Origin: Deltaproteobacteria bacterium
GTDB lineage: Bacteria; Desulfobacterota; Binatia; Binatales; Binataceae
Direction of reading: 5' to 3'
DNA length: 39,447 nt
Assembly (NCBI GenBank): GCA_021794015.1
Contig: JAJYRQ010000001.1
Coordinates: forward strand, 1 to 39,447
The translations under genes were made by a program, and so were the position numbers. The notes below the pieces were generated by a model, which was given only the letters and a program-made list of their open reading frames with translations, had not been told where the DNA came from and did not search any database. This document shows positions 25,514 to 34,337 of this stretch, in pieces (position 1 is the first letter of the stretch; each line of letters begins with the position of its first letter).

Positions 25514-25893
25514 CGTAGAGTCCTCCCGGCCACGGCCGGTTGCCGGGTAATTCCCGAGCGCCGGTGCCGATTCGACCGCCTTAGCGACGCGAGGCTTGCC
25601 GATTTGCGTCTGCCGGCGTCTTCTTTCGCTTGCCGGCCCAGGCGCGGGGCGCGCCGCCGATTGCGCCCGGTGCCGCTCCCGACGATTGCTCCCGATGCAA
25701 GCGCCGCGACGGCCGCAGACGGCCCGTAGCGCAATCATTTCTCGGCTGCCAAAGCCCGTAGGCCAACGCTGTTATTCTGCTCCGGGGCGGTTGCCTTTTC
25801 GAGCCGGGCACGCGACGGCGCCATGCCTTGAGTTGCGCCGGCCTTCGGCCCCCCCTGTTTCCGGGCGGCCGGGTTCGTTAAGAATGATGGCTC
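25514..25893. other. Divergent intergenic region, dehydrogenase/MFS
   Basis: 380 bases between divergent starts, with no supported gene. It must hold two promoters; I see only a weak A/T-richer patch near 25735-25785 and no clear operator. Frames running through it are unsupported extensions of the two flanking genes. Confidence 0.5.
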
Positions 25894-27225
25894 ATGGCCG
25901 GCAAGCAACCTTCGTCTGACCGTCGTGGGCGCTTTACACAAGCCACCGAGCCAGCTTGGGAGGGCGACCTGCCTGGGCGCGAGCCGGTGCTGGCAGACGA
26001 AACCGCGCCGGGGCCGGCGCACGGGCGCTGGCGCGCGCTGGCATTTTTATCGCTGGCCGAACTTTTCATGCTCTCGCCCTGGTTTGGCGCGGCGGCGGTG
26101 CTTGCGGCGCTTACCCGTGAGTGGCATCTTGGCGACTTCGCCCAGGCCGGTATGACGGCGGCCGTCCAACTCGGCTTTATTGCCGGGACGCTGCTCAGTG
26201 CGACGTTTAACTTGGCCGATCTTTTAGCGCCGCGCGTACTCATGGCGCTGAGCGCTGCGCTGGCCGCGGCCGCCAACGCGGCCCTGGTGCCGTGGGCAAC
26301 CGGGGCGGCAAGCGCGCTGGTGCTGCGCGTTCTCACCGGCGTCTTTTTGGCCGGGGTCTATCCGCCGGCGATGAAAGCGGTGGCGACCTGGTTTCGCCAG
26401 GGGCGCGGCTTGGCCCTGGGAATTCTTATCGGCGCTCTTACCGTCGGCTCGGCCAGTCCGTACCTGCTCCGTGGTCTGACCAGCCTGCCGTGGCGGGAGA
26501 CGCTGCTGGTGAGTTCCGGCTTGACGCTTATGGGCGGCGCGGTCGTCTTTTTGCTGGTCGGCGAGGGGCCGTACCGTTTTCCGCCGGCGCGCTTCGACGT
26601 CCGGATGGCGCTGGCGGTTTTTCGCGAGCGAGGTCCGCGGCTTGCCTGCCTGGGCTACCTGGGGCATCAGTGGGAACTTTACGCGATGTGGAGCTGGATG
26701 GGCGTTTTTCTGTTCGAGAGCCTGCGTGCGCGGCAGGGCGGAGTCCACTTGGCGGCCAACGCCAGCGTGGCGACTTTTTTCGTTATCGCGGCAGGCGGCG
26801 TAGGCTGCTACCTGGGAGGGTTGCTTTCCGACCTCTTTGGGCGCACGGCGATGACGATGGCGGCAATGGCTGTAAGCGGGCTTAGCGCTGTGCTCATCGG
26901 GCTTACGTTCGCCGGCCCTCCCTGGCTTACGCTGCTGGTCGCCACGGTGTGGGGCGTCTCGATTGTCGCCGACTCGGCGCAGTTTTCGGCGGCGATAACC
27001 GAGCTATCACCTGCGGCCTACGTTGGCACGGCGCTGACCACTCAGACCTGCGTTGGCTTTGCCTTGACGATAGTCACGATCTGGATGATTCCTCCCGTGG
27101 CACGGCTTGTCACCTGGCGCTGGGCTTTTGCCACGCTTGCGCCCGGTCCGGCGCTTGGCGTGCTTGCAATGGCGCGGCTGCGGGCCCTTCCCGAAGCGTC
27201 GAAACTTGCCGGCGGCCGCCGCTAG
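25894..27225 (+). CDS. MFS-family transporter
   Basis: A 443-residue inner-membrane transporter with about 12 hydrophobic segments after a hydrophilic 45-residue N-terminus. The first segment begins LAFLSLAELFMLSPWFGAA. The inter-half loop carries the MFS signature LLSDLFGRT. Charged residues are sparse within membrane segments, as usual for secondary transporters. The start at ATG 25894 has a poor Shine-Dalgarno; two ATGs 7-10 bases earlier are in another frame. No neighbour gives a substrate. It is divergent from the maleylacetate-reductase-like gene, so co-regulation with an organic-acid or aromatic substrate is possible but unproven. Confidence 0.88.
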   Translation: MAGKQPSSDRRGRFTQATEPAWEGDLPGREPVLADETAPGPAHGRWRALAFLSLAELFMLSPWFGAAAVLAALTREWHLGDFAQAGMTAAVQLGFIAGTLLSATFNLADLLAPRVLMALSAALAAAANAALVPWATGAASALVLRVLTGVFLAGVYPPAMKAVATWFRQGRGLALGILIGALTVGSASPYLLRGLTSLPWRETLLVSSGLTLMGGAVVFLLVGEGPYRFPPARFDVRMALAVFRERGPRLACLGYLGHQWELYAMWSWMGVFLFESLRARQGGVHLAANASVATFFVIAAGGVGCYLGGLLSDLFGRTAMTMAAMAVSGLSAVLIGLTFAGPPWLTLLVATVWGVSIVADSAQFSAAITELSPAAYVGTALTTQTCVGFALTIVTIWMIPPVARLVTWRWAFATLAPGPALGVLAMARLRALPEASKLAGGRR

Positions 27226-27424
27226 AGCCGCGCAGAACCTGGTCCCAACAGCCGCTTATCTCCCGGCCGACAGGCGCCTTTGACGAACGCAGGCGCATCA
27301 ACAAGGCCGGGGTGCGCCGCTTGCGCAGACAGACTAATCCGCGGTATAGGTCGGCAACCGGTGCTTGCGTTGCCGCCGGCAGCGCGCGCCGGCGATCTCC
27401 GCCAGCCGGGAGGGAATCCGCATC

Positions 27425-28687
27425 ATGACGAAACCCAACTCAAGCGGCAAAATCGGTCGCCGCGCCGTTCTGAAAGGCGCCGCCGCAGCCGCCGTTTTAC
27501 AGCTAACCGGGCCGTTCGTAATCCGGGCGCGGGGCGAGACCCCGGTCCGCATCGGAATGATTGACCCCTTAACCGGCGTCTACGCCGCCTTTGCTCGAAA
27601 CGAGGTGATGGGCGCCAGGCTGGCGGTCGCGGAGCTTAACGCCAAGGGCGGCATTCTGGGCCGCCCGATCGAGCTCCTGGTCGAGGATTCCGCCAACAAC
27701 GTCGGCACTGGCGTTCAGAAGGCGCGCAAGCTTATCGACCGCGACCGGGTGAGTTTCCTTATCGGCGACGTCAACTCCGCCATTGCGCAGGCGATCGCCC
27801 AGGTGGCCAGCGAGAAGCGGGTGCTGCACATCGTCTCGGGCGGCCATACGGACCCGATCACCGGCACCGACTGCAAATGGAATGTCTACCGGGTCTGTAC
27901 CGCGACCCGGATGCAATCCAATTCGGTCTCGCGCCTGGTCTTCCAGAAATACGGCAAACGCTGGTACTTCATCACGCCCGACTACGCCTTCGGCCACACC
28001 CTGCAGCAGGGATTCGCGGCCAACCTTAAGATGCTTGGCGGCACGATGCTCGGCAACGAGCTGGCTCCGCTCGGAACGTCCGACTACTCGGCCTACCTGA
28101 TCAAGGCGCGCGCCGCCTCGCCCGACGTGCTCATCGTGCTGCCGCAGGGGCAGGACATGGTGAATTGCCTCAAGCAGATCGTCCAGTTCGGAATCAACAA
28201 GCAGAGCGCCGTGGCCGGCGGGGAGCAGGAACTCGAAGCGCTCGAGGCGCTGCCGCCCGAGGCGCGGATCGGCACCTGGATGTTCGAATGGTACTGGAAA
28301 CAGCCCGGCGTGCCTTTCGTCAGCGAATTTGTCGCGGCGGTTCGCAAGCGCAACGGCGGCAAGGTGCCGAGCGCGCGCCACTGGTTCGGCTACACCTCGG
28401 TCTACAGCATGGCGCTGGTCGCCAACCGGGAGAAGAGCCTCGACGCGGTCAAGCTGGCGCGGGCGCTAAGCGGCTTCGAGTTGCCGCCCGAGGTTAAGCT
28501 GCAGCCTAACCGCGTCTACTACCGCGCCGGCGACCACCAGCTCATGCTCTCCGGCTTCGTGGGCCACGCGCTGGCCAAAGGCGTCGACGATCCTGAGGAC
28601 CTGTTCCAGGTCGAGCAGGTGATGCCCGGCGACAAGATCGCGCCGCCCGTAAGCGAGACCGGCTGCAAGCTCATCTGGCCCGCTTAA
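27425..28687 (+). CDS. Liv-type ABC substrate-binding protein, copy 1 (Tat-exported)
   Basis: A 420-residue periplasmic binding protein of the branched-chain-amino-acid/amide type (Peripla_BP_6 fold). The N-terminus KIGRRAVLKGAAAAAV is a twin-arginine signal. The mature protein starts near ETPVRIGMIDPLTGVYA and has the typical NAKGGILGRPIELLVEDSA and HIVSGGHTD segments. ATG 27425 has GGGAGGG about 11 bp upstream. A tandem paralogue of identical length starts 366 bp downstream; by eye the two differ at about 50 of 420 positions (about 88% identical). The substrate cannot be fixed, since this family also binds amides, urea and aromatic acids. Confidence 0.93.
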   Translation: MTKPNSSGKIGRRAVLKGAAAAAVLQLTGPFVIRARGETPVRIGMIDPLTGVYAAFARNEVMGARLAVAELNAKGGILGRPIELLVEDSANNVGTGVQKARKLIDRDRVSFLIGDVNSAIAQAIAQVASEKRVLHIVSGGHTDPITGTDCKWNVYRVCTATRMQSNSVSRLVFQKYGKRWYFITPDYAFGHTLQQGFAANLKMLGGTMLGNELAPLGTSDYSAYLIKARAASPDVLIVLPQGQDMVNCLKQIVQFGINKQSAVAGGEQELEALEALPPEARIGTWMFEWYWKQPGVPFVSEFVAAVRKRNGGKVPSARHWFGYTSVYSMALVANREKSLDAVKLARALSGFELPPEVKLQPNRVYYRAGDHQLMLSGFVGHALAKGVDDPEDLFQVEQVMPGDKIAPPVSETGCKLIWPA

Positions 28688-29053
28688 GCTTTGCGCCGCC
28701 GAGGGCGCCGACCCGGGATTGCCTGTCTGCCGGCCGTCTTGCGGCGAGGTCGCAGCCCATGACCGAGGGGCCTGGCCATGACCGGGGCGGCCTCGGCTGC
28801 AGTGCTTGAACGCCGACCGGGCGGCGGTTCACGGGCGCGCCTAACTAGCCGGTTTGGCTTCAGCCTTGCCGTTGGCAATCAGGAAGGGCGCATCTGCCGG
28901 CTTGCCGACGCAGGAAAAAGGGGCGCTTAAGCCGGCTCGGGCGCTTGTCGGGCTTGCCTTAACGTGCCGGTTGACGTACAAAGCGCACGTAGTCAGTGTC
29001 ATCGCGCTGGCTGCTGTAGCGCATGCGCTAGCGAGGAAGGAGGCCCGGCTAAA
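28688..29053. other. Intergenic region between the two binding-protein genes
   Basis: 366 bases without a supported gene. It holds imperfect inverted repeats around 28763-28796 (CCGAGG...CCTCGG) and a perfect 14-bp palindrome at 29017-29030. The leader is not similar to that of copy 1, so the duplication covers the coding region rather than the promoter. Confidence 0.5.
29017..29030. promoter_or_regulatory. Perfect 14-bp palindrome, candidate operator
   Basis: TAGCGCATGCGCTA reads identically on both strands and lies 23 bp upstream of the copy 2 start codon, just before the AAGGAGG ribosome-binding site. It could be a repressor site or an mRNA hairpin. Confidence 0.35.
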
Positions 29054-30316
29054 ATGAAAAAGCCGATAGCGAGCGGTAAAATCGGCCGTCGCACGGTTCT
29101 CAAGGGTGCTGCGGCTGCCGCCGTTTTGCAGCTAACAGGTCCGTTCGTAATCAGGGCGCGCGGAGAAACGCCGGTGCGTATCGGCATGGTCGATCCGCTG
29201 ACCGGCGTTTACGCGGCGCCCGCCCGTAATGAAGTGATCGGCGCCCGGCTGGCGGTCGCGGAGCTTAACGCCAAGGGTGGCATCCTGGGCCGCCCGATCG
29301 AGCTTCTGGTCGAGGATTCGGCCAACGACGTTGGCACCGGGGTTCAGAAGGCGCGCAAGCTTATCGACCGCGACCGGGTGACTTTCCTGATCGGCGACGT
29401 TAACTCGGCCATCGCGCAGGCGATCGCCCAGGTGGCCAGCGAGAAGCGAGTGCTGCACATCGTCTCGGGCGGCCATACCGACACGATCACCGGCACCGAC
29501 TGCAAGTGGAACGTCTACCGCGTCTGCAATACCACCCGCATGGAGTCCAACTCGGTAGCTCCGCTGCTCTACAAGCAATACGGCAAGCGCTGGTACTTCA
29601 TCACGCCCGACTACGCTTACGGCCACACCCTGCAGGAAGGCTTCGCGATCGACGCCAAGAAGCTGGGAGCGTCGATCCTCGGCGACGAGCTGGCTCCGCT
29701 GGGAACGTCCGACTACTCGGCCTACCTGATCAAGGCGCGCGCCGCCTCGCCCCAGGTGCTGATCGTGCTGCCGCAAGGGCAGGACATGGTGAATTGCCTC
29801 AAGCAAATCGTCCAGTTCGGGATCAACAAGGCGATTCCGGTGGCCGGAGCGCAGCAGGAGCTGGAATCGCTCGAGGCGCTGCCGCCCGAGGCGCGGATCG
29901 GCACCTGGATGTTCGAATGGTACTGGAAGCAGCCCGGCGTGCCTTTCGTCAGCGAATTTGTCGCGGCAATTCGCAAGCGCAACGGCGGCAAGGTGCCGAC
30001 CGCGCGCCACTGGTTCGGCTACACCTCAGTTTACAGCATGGCGCTGGTCGCCAACCGGGAGAAGAGCCTCGACGCGGTCAAGCTGGCGCGGGCGCTAAGC
30101 GGCTTCGAGTTGCCGCCCGAGGTCAAGCTGCAGCCCAACCGGGTCTACTACCGCGCCGGCGACCATCAGCTTATGACCTCCGCCTTCGTCGGCCGGGCGG
30201 TGGCCCGGGGGATCGACGATCCGGAAGACCTGTTCCAGGTGCTCGAGGTCGTACCCGGCGACAAGACTGCGCCGCCCGTGAGCGAGACCGGCTGCAAGGT
30301 TAGGTGGCCGGCATAG
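29054..30316 (+). CDS. Liv-type ABC substrate-binding protein, copy 2 (Tat-exported)
   Basis: A 420-residue paralogue of the preceding binding protein, with the same twin-arginine signal KIGRRTVLKGAAAAAV. ATG 29054 has AAGGAGG upstream. The differences from copy 1 are concentrated around residues 158-215 (NTTRMESNSVAPLLYKQ and FAIDAKKLGASILGDE against the copy 1 sequence) and near the C-terminus. Residues 280-385 are almost unchanged. Clustered change near the binding lobes suggests a shifted ligand preference; the near-identical blocks suggest recent duplication or gene conversion. It is the binding protein closest to livHMGF and is probably co-transcribed with it. Confidence 0.93.
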   Translation: MKKPIASGKIGRRTVLKGAAAAAVLQLTGPFVIRARGETPVRIGMVDPLTGVYAAPARNEVIGARLAVAELNAKGGILGRPIELLVEDSANDVGTGVQKARKLIDRDRVTFLIGDVNSAIAQAIAQVASEKRVLHIVSGGHTDTITGTDCKWNVYRVCNTTRMESNSVAPLLYKQYGKRWYFITPDYAYGHTLQEGFAIDAKKLGASILGDELAPLGTSDYSAYLIKARAASPQVLIVLPQGQDMVNCLKQIVQFGINKAIPVAGAQQELESLEALPPEARIGTWMFEWYWKQPGVPFVSEFVAAIRKRNGGKVPTARHWFGYTSVYSMALVANREKSLDAVKLARALSGFELPPEVKLQPNRVYYRAGDHQLMTSAFVGRAVARGIDDPEDLFQVLEVVPGDKTAPPVSETGCKVRWPA

Positions 30317-30356
30317 CCTGTGCCTTTGGCGATGCGCGCGCGGCCGGCCCGGGCTG

Positions 30357-30402
30357 CAGGCGCGGGCGGCTGGGCGCGTGCCGGGCGCCTGGCGCGCGCC
30401 TG
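30357..30402 (+). promoter_or_regulatory. Intercistronic hairpin between binding protein and livH
   Basis: CAGGCGCG (30357-30364) and CGCGCCTG (30395-30402) form an 8-bp perfect stem with further GC pairing inside. Stem-loops at this place often raise the expression of the binding protein relative to the membrane subunits by protecting the upstream transcript. Chance pairing in such GC-rich sequence is possible. Confidence 0.35.
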
Positions 30403-30456
30403 GGCGGCTAGGCGACGGCGCGCTCTTTGGGGCCGGCGCGTGCGAATTTTCGGTCG

Positions 30457-31326
30457 ATGACGCAACTTCTTCTGTTTAACGCGATCAACGGGCTCATCAT
30501 CGGCGCCTTCTACGTACTGATGGCGCTGGGGCTGTCGCTTATCCTGAATCTGAGCGGCGTGATCAACTTCGCGCATGGCGGCTTTCTGGTGCTGGGCGGC
30601 TACCTGGCCTACGCGCTGACGCCCTACGTTGGGTTCTGGGGCGCGCTGCTAATCGCCCCGCTTTTGACTGCCGGTGTTGGGTTTGTCGTCGAGCGGCTGA
30701 TGGTGCGCCGGGTTTACGGGCGTGATCCGCTCTACGGTCTTTTGCTCACCTTCGGTCTCGCCTTTATTCTCGAGGACGGTACGCGTTCGATTTGGGGGGC
30801 GCAGGGGCTTCCGGTATCGATCCCGGCGGTGCTGGCCAGGCCGCTCAGCAGCGATTTCTTTTTCATCACCGGTTACCGGCTCTTCATGGTCGGCACGGTA
30901 GCTGCGGCGGTCTTTTTGCTCTTTGCGCTGTTGCGCTACACCCGGGTCGGTATCCGGATTCGCGCCGGCACGCTCGATCTCGACACGGTGAGCGCGCTGG
31001 GGATCAACGTGCGCGGGCTGCGGTCGCTCAATTTTGCGGCGGGGATATTTCTTGCGGGGCTAAGCGGCGTCCTGGCCGGCGGGCAGCTCGGTCTTGAGCC
31101 GACGATGGGGACCGGGCTTTTGATGCCGGGGTTTGTGGCGATCATCGTGGGCGGCGTCGGCAGCCTGCCGGGCACGCTTCTTGGGGGGCTTTTGATCGGG
31201 CTTGCCTCGGGCGTTACGGCGGTCTTCTTTCCCTCGGCCAGCGAGGCGGTGATCTATATCCTGATGGCCGTGGTGCTGATGGTTCGGCCGCACGGGCTTT
31301 TGGGCGAGGAAGGTCTGCTGACATGA
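30457..31326 (+). CDS. livH: Branched-chain-amino-acid-type ABC permease LivH
   Basis: A 289-residue inner-membrane permease with about eight hydrophobic segments. NAINGLIIGAFYVLMALGLSL is the typical LivH start, and GVINFAHGGFLVLGGYLAY is the conserved loop. It pairs with LivM to form the translocation channel. ATG 30457 is used because the family begins there; an upstream frame extension has no similarity. No good Shine-Dalgarno is seen. Its stop overlaps livM by 4 bp (ATGA). Confidence 0.93.
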   Translation: MTQLLLFNAINGLIIGAFYVLMALGLSLILNLSGVINFAHGGFLVLGGYLAYALTPYVGFWGALLIAPLLTAGVGFVVERLMVRRVYGRDPLYGLLLTFGLAFILEDGTRSIWGAQGLPVSIPAVLARPLSSDFFFITGYRLFMVGTVAAAVFLLFALLRYTRVGIRIRAGTLDLDTVSALGINVRGLRSLNFAAGIFLAGLSGVLAGGQLGLEPTMGTGLLMPGFVAIIVGGVGSLPGTLLGGLLIGLASGVTAVFFPSASEAVIYILMAVVLMVRPHGLLGEEGLLT

Positions 31327-32282
31327 ACAGCCGTGCCGGCGCGGCAAGGCAGGCGGGGACAGCGCTGCTCTGGGCGGCGCTCTTGCTGGCGCCTTACTGG
31401 CTGCCCTGGGTTGGCGGGTATACTGCGTTGGGGGCGCGGGTACTGGTGCTCGGCTTGGCCGCGATGTCGCTTAACTTTCTGCTTGGGTTCACCGGGGTGG
31501 TATCGTTCGGCCATGCGGCCTACTTCGGGCTGGGAGCGTACGGGGCCGGTCTTACGCTGAAGCTGCTGGCGCACAGCACGCCGCTGGCGCTTTTTTTCGG
31601 CACCTTGGCCGGCGGGATCGCCGGGGCCTTGCTCGGGGCGCTGATCGTGCATCTGCGGGGCGTCTACTTCGCCATGGTGACGATCGCCTTTGGCCAGGTC
31701 TTTTATTACATCGCGTTTCGCTGGAACAGCCTGACCGGGGGTGACGACGGGCTCAGGGGTTTTGCCCGCCAGCCGCTGCATTTCGCCGGCTACGCCATCG
31801 ACATCCTGAACAACGGCCACGCCTTTTACTACTTCGTGCTGGTCTGCTTTGCGGTCACGGTGGGGGTGATGGCGCTTATCCTGCGCTCGCCGCTGGGCCG
31901 CACGATGCTGGCGATTCGCGAGAACGAGCGGCGCGCGCGTTTTTTGGGCATCCCGGTCGAGCGGCACATCTGGGTCGCCTTTACGCTCTCCTGTTTTTTC
32001 ACCAGCTTGGCCGGGGCGCTCTATGCCATGGTCAACAATTTTGCCGATCCCATGGGGCTGCACTGGAGCCTGTCCGGGGATCTCGTGATCATGGCGGTGA
32101 TGGGCGGGATGCGAAGCTTCTGGGGACCGCTTGTGGGAGCCGCGGTCTTCGTGGTGGTGCAGGACTTTCTGTCGAGCATCACCACCAACTGGATGTCGTT
32201 TGTGGGCCTCTTGATCGTCCTGGTCGTCCTGTTCTTCCCGCGCGGGCTTTTGGGCCTGGCGCAGCGGCGCGGCGAAGCGTGA
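31323..32282 (+). CDS. livM: Branched-chain-amino-acid-type ABC permease LivM
   Basis: A 319-residue inner-membrane permease. The family segments SLNFLLGFTGVVSFGHAAYFGLGAY and MLAIRENERRARFLGIPVERH are clear; the latter is the cytoplasmic coupling region that contacts the ATPases. It forms the channel with LivH. It is translationally coupled on both sides, by ATGA with livH and GTGA with livG. Confidence 0.93.
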   Translation: MNSRAGAARQAGTALLWAALLLAPYWLPWVGGYTALGARVLVLGLAAMSLNFLLGFTGVVSFGHAAYFGLGAYGAGLTLKLLAHSTPLALFFGTLAGGIAGALLGALIVHLRGVYFAMVTIAFGQVFYYIAFRWNSLTGGDDGLRGFARQPLHFAGYAIDILNNGHAFYYFVLVCFAVTVGVMALILRSPLGRTMLAIRENERRARFLGIPVERHIWVAFTLSCFFTSLAGALYAMVNNFADPMGLHWSLSGDLVIMAVMGGMRSFWGPLVGAAVFVVVQDFLSSITTNWMSFVGLLIVLVVLFFPRGLLGLAQRRGEA

Positions 32283-33028
32283 ACGTGCTCGAGATAAGAA
32301 ACGCCACCAAGCGGTTCGGAAGCCTGGTGGCCTTGCGCAACGTCGCGCTGTCCGTGCCGGCCGGCGAGCTTAGGGCGATCATCGGGCCCAACGGCGCCGG
32401 CAAGACCACGCTGTTCAACCTGGTCAGCGGGTTCTTTGCGCCGAGTGCCGGTAGCGTCCTGTTCGCGGGGCGCGATGTGACCGCCCTGGCGGCCCATCAG
32501 CGCGTCGCCCTCGGCATGGCCCGCACCTTCCAAATAACGGAGATTTTTCCGGAACTCACGGTCTTTGAAAACGTGCGCATCGCCGCCGAGGTCGCCGCCG
32601 GATACCGGCTGCGCCCGCGGCTCGGCCGCAGCGAGCGGGCTGAAGTCTGCCGGCGGGTCGAGCAAACGCTTGAGCTGGCCGGACTCGCTGCCAAGGCAAA
32701 GCGGCTGGCCGGTGAACTGGCGCATGGCGACCAGCGGGTCGCCGAGATTGCCATGGCGCTGGCGCTTAAGCCGCGGCTTTTGCTCCTGGACGAGCCGACC
32801 GCCGGCATGGGCGAACAGGAAACCCAGGAGATTACCCGCCTCATCCGCCGCCTGCGCGCCGCAGGCGAGCTTACGATCGTGCTAATCGAGCACGACATGC
32901 GCGTCGTCTTTCATCTCGCCGATCGCATCACGGTGCTTTGCTACGGCGAGCTGCTCGCCGAGGGGACGCCGCAGGAAATCGCCGCCAACGAGGCGGTGCA
33001 GGAGGCCTACCTGGGCAAGGCCGCATGA
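32279..33028 (+). CDS. livG: Liv-type ABC ATPase LivG
   Basis: A 249-residue ATPase starting at a GTG that overlaps the livM stop (GTGA). Walker A is GPNGAGKT (36-43). RTFQITEIFPELTVFENV contains the Q-loop. The Walker B region is LLLLDEPTAGMGEQE. The signature reads LAHGDQR in place of LSGGQ, an accepted variant in LivG proteins. YLGKAA at the end is the usual C-terminus. It couples ATP hydrolysis to LivHM transport as a heterodimer with LivF. Confidence 0.94.
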   Translation: MNVLEIRNATKRFGSLVALRNVALSVPAGELRAIIGPNGAGKTTLFNLVSGFFAPSAGSVLFAGRDVTALAAHQRVALGMARTFQITEIFPELTVFENVRIAAEVAAGYRLRPRLGRSERAEVCRRVEQTLELAGLAAKAKRLAGELAHGDQRVAEIAMALALKPRLLLLDEPTAGMGEQETQEITRLIRRLRAAGELTIVLIEHDMRVVFHLADRITVLCYGELLAEGTPQEIAANEAVQEAYLGKAA

Positions 33029-33747
33029 GCGCCGCGATCGAGGCCGACAACCTGCATTCCTTCTACGGCAAGAGCCATATCCTCCACGGCGTCGGCCTGC
33101 GCGTGGCCGAAGGCGGCATTACCGCTCTGCTCGGCCGCAACGGCGCCGGCAAAACCACGACGCTGCGCGCCCTGATCGGCCTGACGCCGCCGCGCCAGGG
33201 ACGGGTAATGGTCTTCGGCGTGGATACCACTCATTGGCCGTCGTTCAGGATTGCCGCGCTGGGCGTCGGCTACGTGCCCGAAGGGCGCCACGTCTTCCCC
33301 AACCTCACGGTAGAGGAAAACCTCAAGGTGCCGCTGGAGCGCCCGGGCCCGTGGACCCTCCCGCGCATCTACCAGCTCTTTCCGGCGCTCGCCGACCGCC
33401 GGCGCAACCGGGGTCGCCAGCTCTCCGGCGGCGAGCAGGAAATGTTGGCCATCGCCCGCGCCCTGCTGCTCAATCCGCGCGTCCTGCTGCTGGACGAGCC
33501 GTCCCAGGGGCTTGCGCCACTGGTGGTACGGGAGGTATTTCGCATCGTCGTCGAGATGCGCCGGGAGGGTATCTCGGTGCTGCTCGTCGAGCAAAACGTC
33601 CGCATGAGCCTGGAGATTGCCGACTACGCCTACGTCCTCGACGACGGCAGCGTGGTCCATGCCGGCAGCGCTCGGGAGCTGGCCGCCGACCCGGCCCGGA
33701 TCGCGGCCCTGGCCGGAGCCACCGCCGAGCAGTGGACCGACCCCTAA
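33025..33747 (+). CDS. livF: Liv-type ABC ATPase LivF
   Basis: A 240-residue ATPase partner of LivG. Walker A is GRNGAGKT (37-44), with VGYVPEGRHVFPNLTVEENL (Q-loop replaced by the typical PEGR), signature LSGGEQEM and Walker B LLLDEPSQGLAP. VEQNVRMSLEIADYAYVLDDG is the standard LivF ending. ATG 33025 overlaps the livG stop by 4 bp (ATGA). It is the last gene of the transport operon, followed by a convergent gene 8 bp on. Confidence 0.94.
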   Translation: MSAAIEADNLHSFYGKSHILHGVGLRVAEGGITALLGRNGAGKTTTLRALIGLTPPRQGRVMVFGVDTTHWPSFRIAALGVGYVPEGRHVFPNLTVEENLKVPLERPGPWTLPRIYQLFPALADRRRNRGRQLSGGEQEMLAIARALLLNPRVLLLDEPSQGLAPLVVREVFRIVVEMRREGISVLLVEQNVRMSLEIADYAYVLDDGSVVHAGSARELAADPARIAALAGATAEQWTDP

Positions 33748-33755
33748 CCGCGCGC

Positions 33756-34295
33756 TTAAAGAAGCGCGCCGCGCACCGGCTCGCCCCGCACCGGTGGATG
33801 CTCGATAAGATTGACCGCCCAGCGGCGCGCCTGGCGCAACGCTTCTTCGGCGCGCCGGAAAACGCGCTCCCGGTAAAGCGTGCTCCAGACGTATACGTCG
33901 ACCGTGGGCTCCTCGCTCAGCGATACCTCGACCGTCCAGTCCTCGATCTCCGGCCCGCATATCAGCAGCCGGATCACGCGGCCGTGATCGACGATCAGGC
34001 CGCGCGCCCGCTCGGGCAGCCGAAACTCCTCCTTGATGCGCCTGGTGAGGTGATGTGGGTAACTCTCCTCGGCCATCGCAGTCTGCGCCCAACCGCCGAT
34101 GGGCGGCTCGGTCTGGCGCACAAGCCGCAGGTTGTTGTCGGTTAGGTCCTCCAGCGCCTGCTCCTGATTAAAGCCGCGGGCCGCGGCATAGAAGCGCTCG
34201 CCCGCCGGTGCTCCCGGCGCCGAAGCCCTTGCCTGGGAGGCCCGCCTCTTGGCGTTGTCAACCCACCATTTGTCCTGGTTGTTTTTCTCGGCCAT
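33756..34295 (-). CDS. Unrecognised conserved-looking protein
   Basis: 179 residues from ATG 34295 (MAEKNNQDKWWVDN). Not recognised. The N-terminal third is charged and Ala-rich. The middle, ITDNN-like LEDLTDNNLRLVRQTEPPIGG, and a beta-rich stretch, RVIRLLICGPEIEDWTVEVS with TVDVYVWSTLYRERVF, look like a folded domain. There is no signal peptide or membrane segment. It lies 42 bp downstream of the HELGH-motif gene on the same strand, so the two are probably co-transcribed. Convergent with livF. Confidence 0.6.
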   Translation of the reverse strand: MAEKNNQDKWWVDNAKRRASQARASAPGAPAGERFYAAARGFNQEQALEDLTDNNLRLVRQTEPPIGGWAQTAMAEESYPHHLTRRIKEEFRLPERARGLIVDHGRVIRLLICGPEIEDWTVEVSLSEEPTVDVYVWSTLYRERVFRRAEEALRQARRWAVNLIEHPPVRGEPVRGALL

Positions 34296-34337
34296 CGATC
34301 TGTCGGCGCCGGGCACGAGTCCCCGGCCTCAGCCGGG

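Noticed and set aside
29506..30303. 265-codon plus-strand frame inside binding-protein copy 2
   Set aside because: Out-of-frame shadow of a clear Liv-type binding protein.
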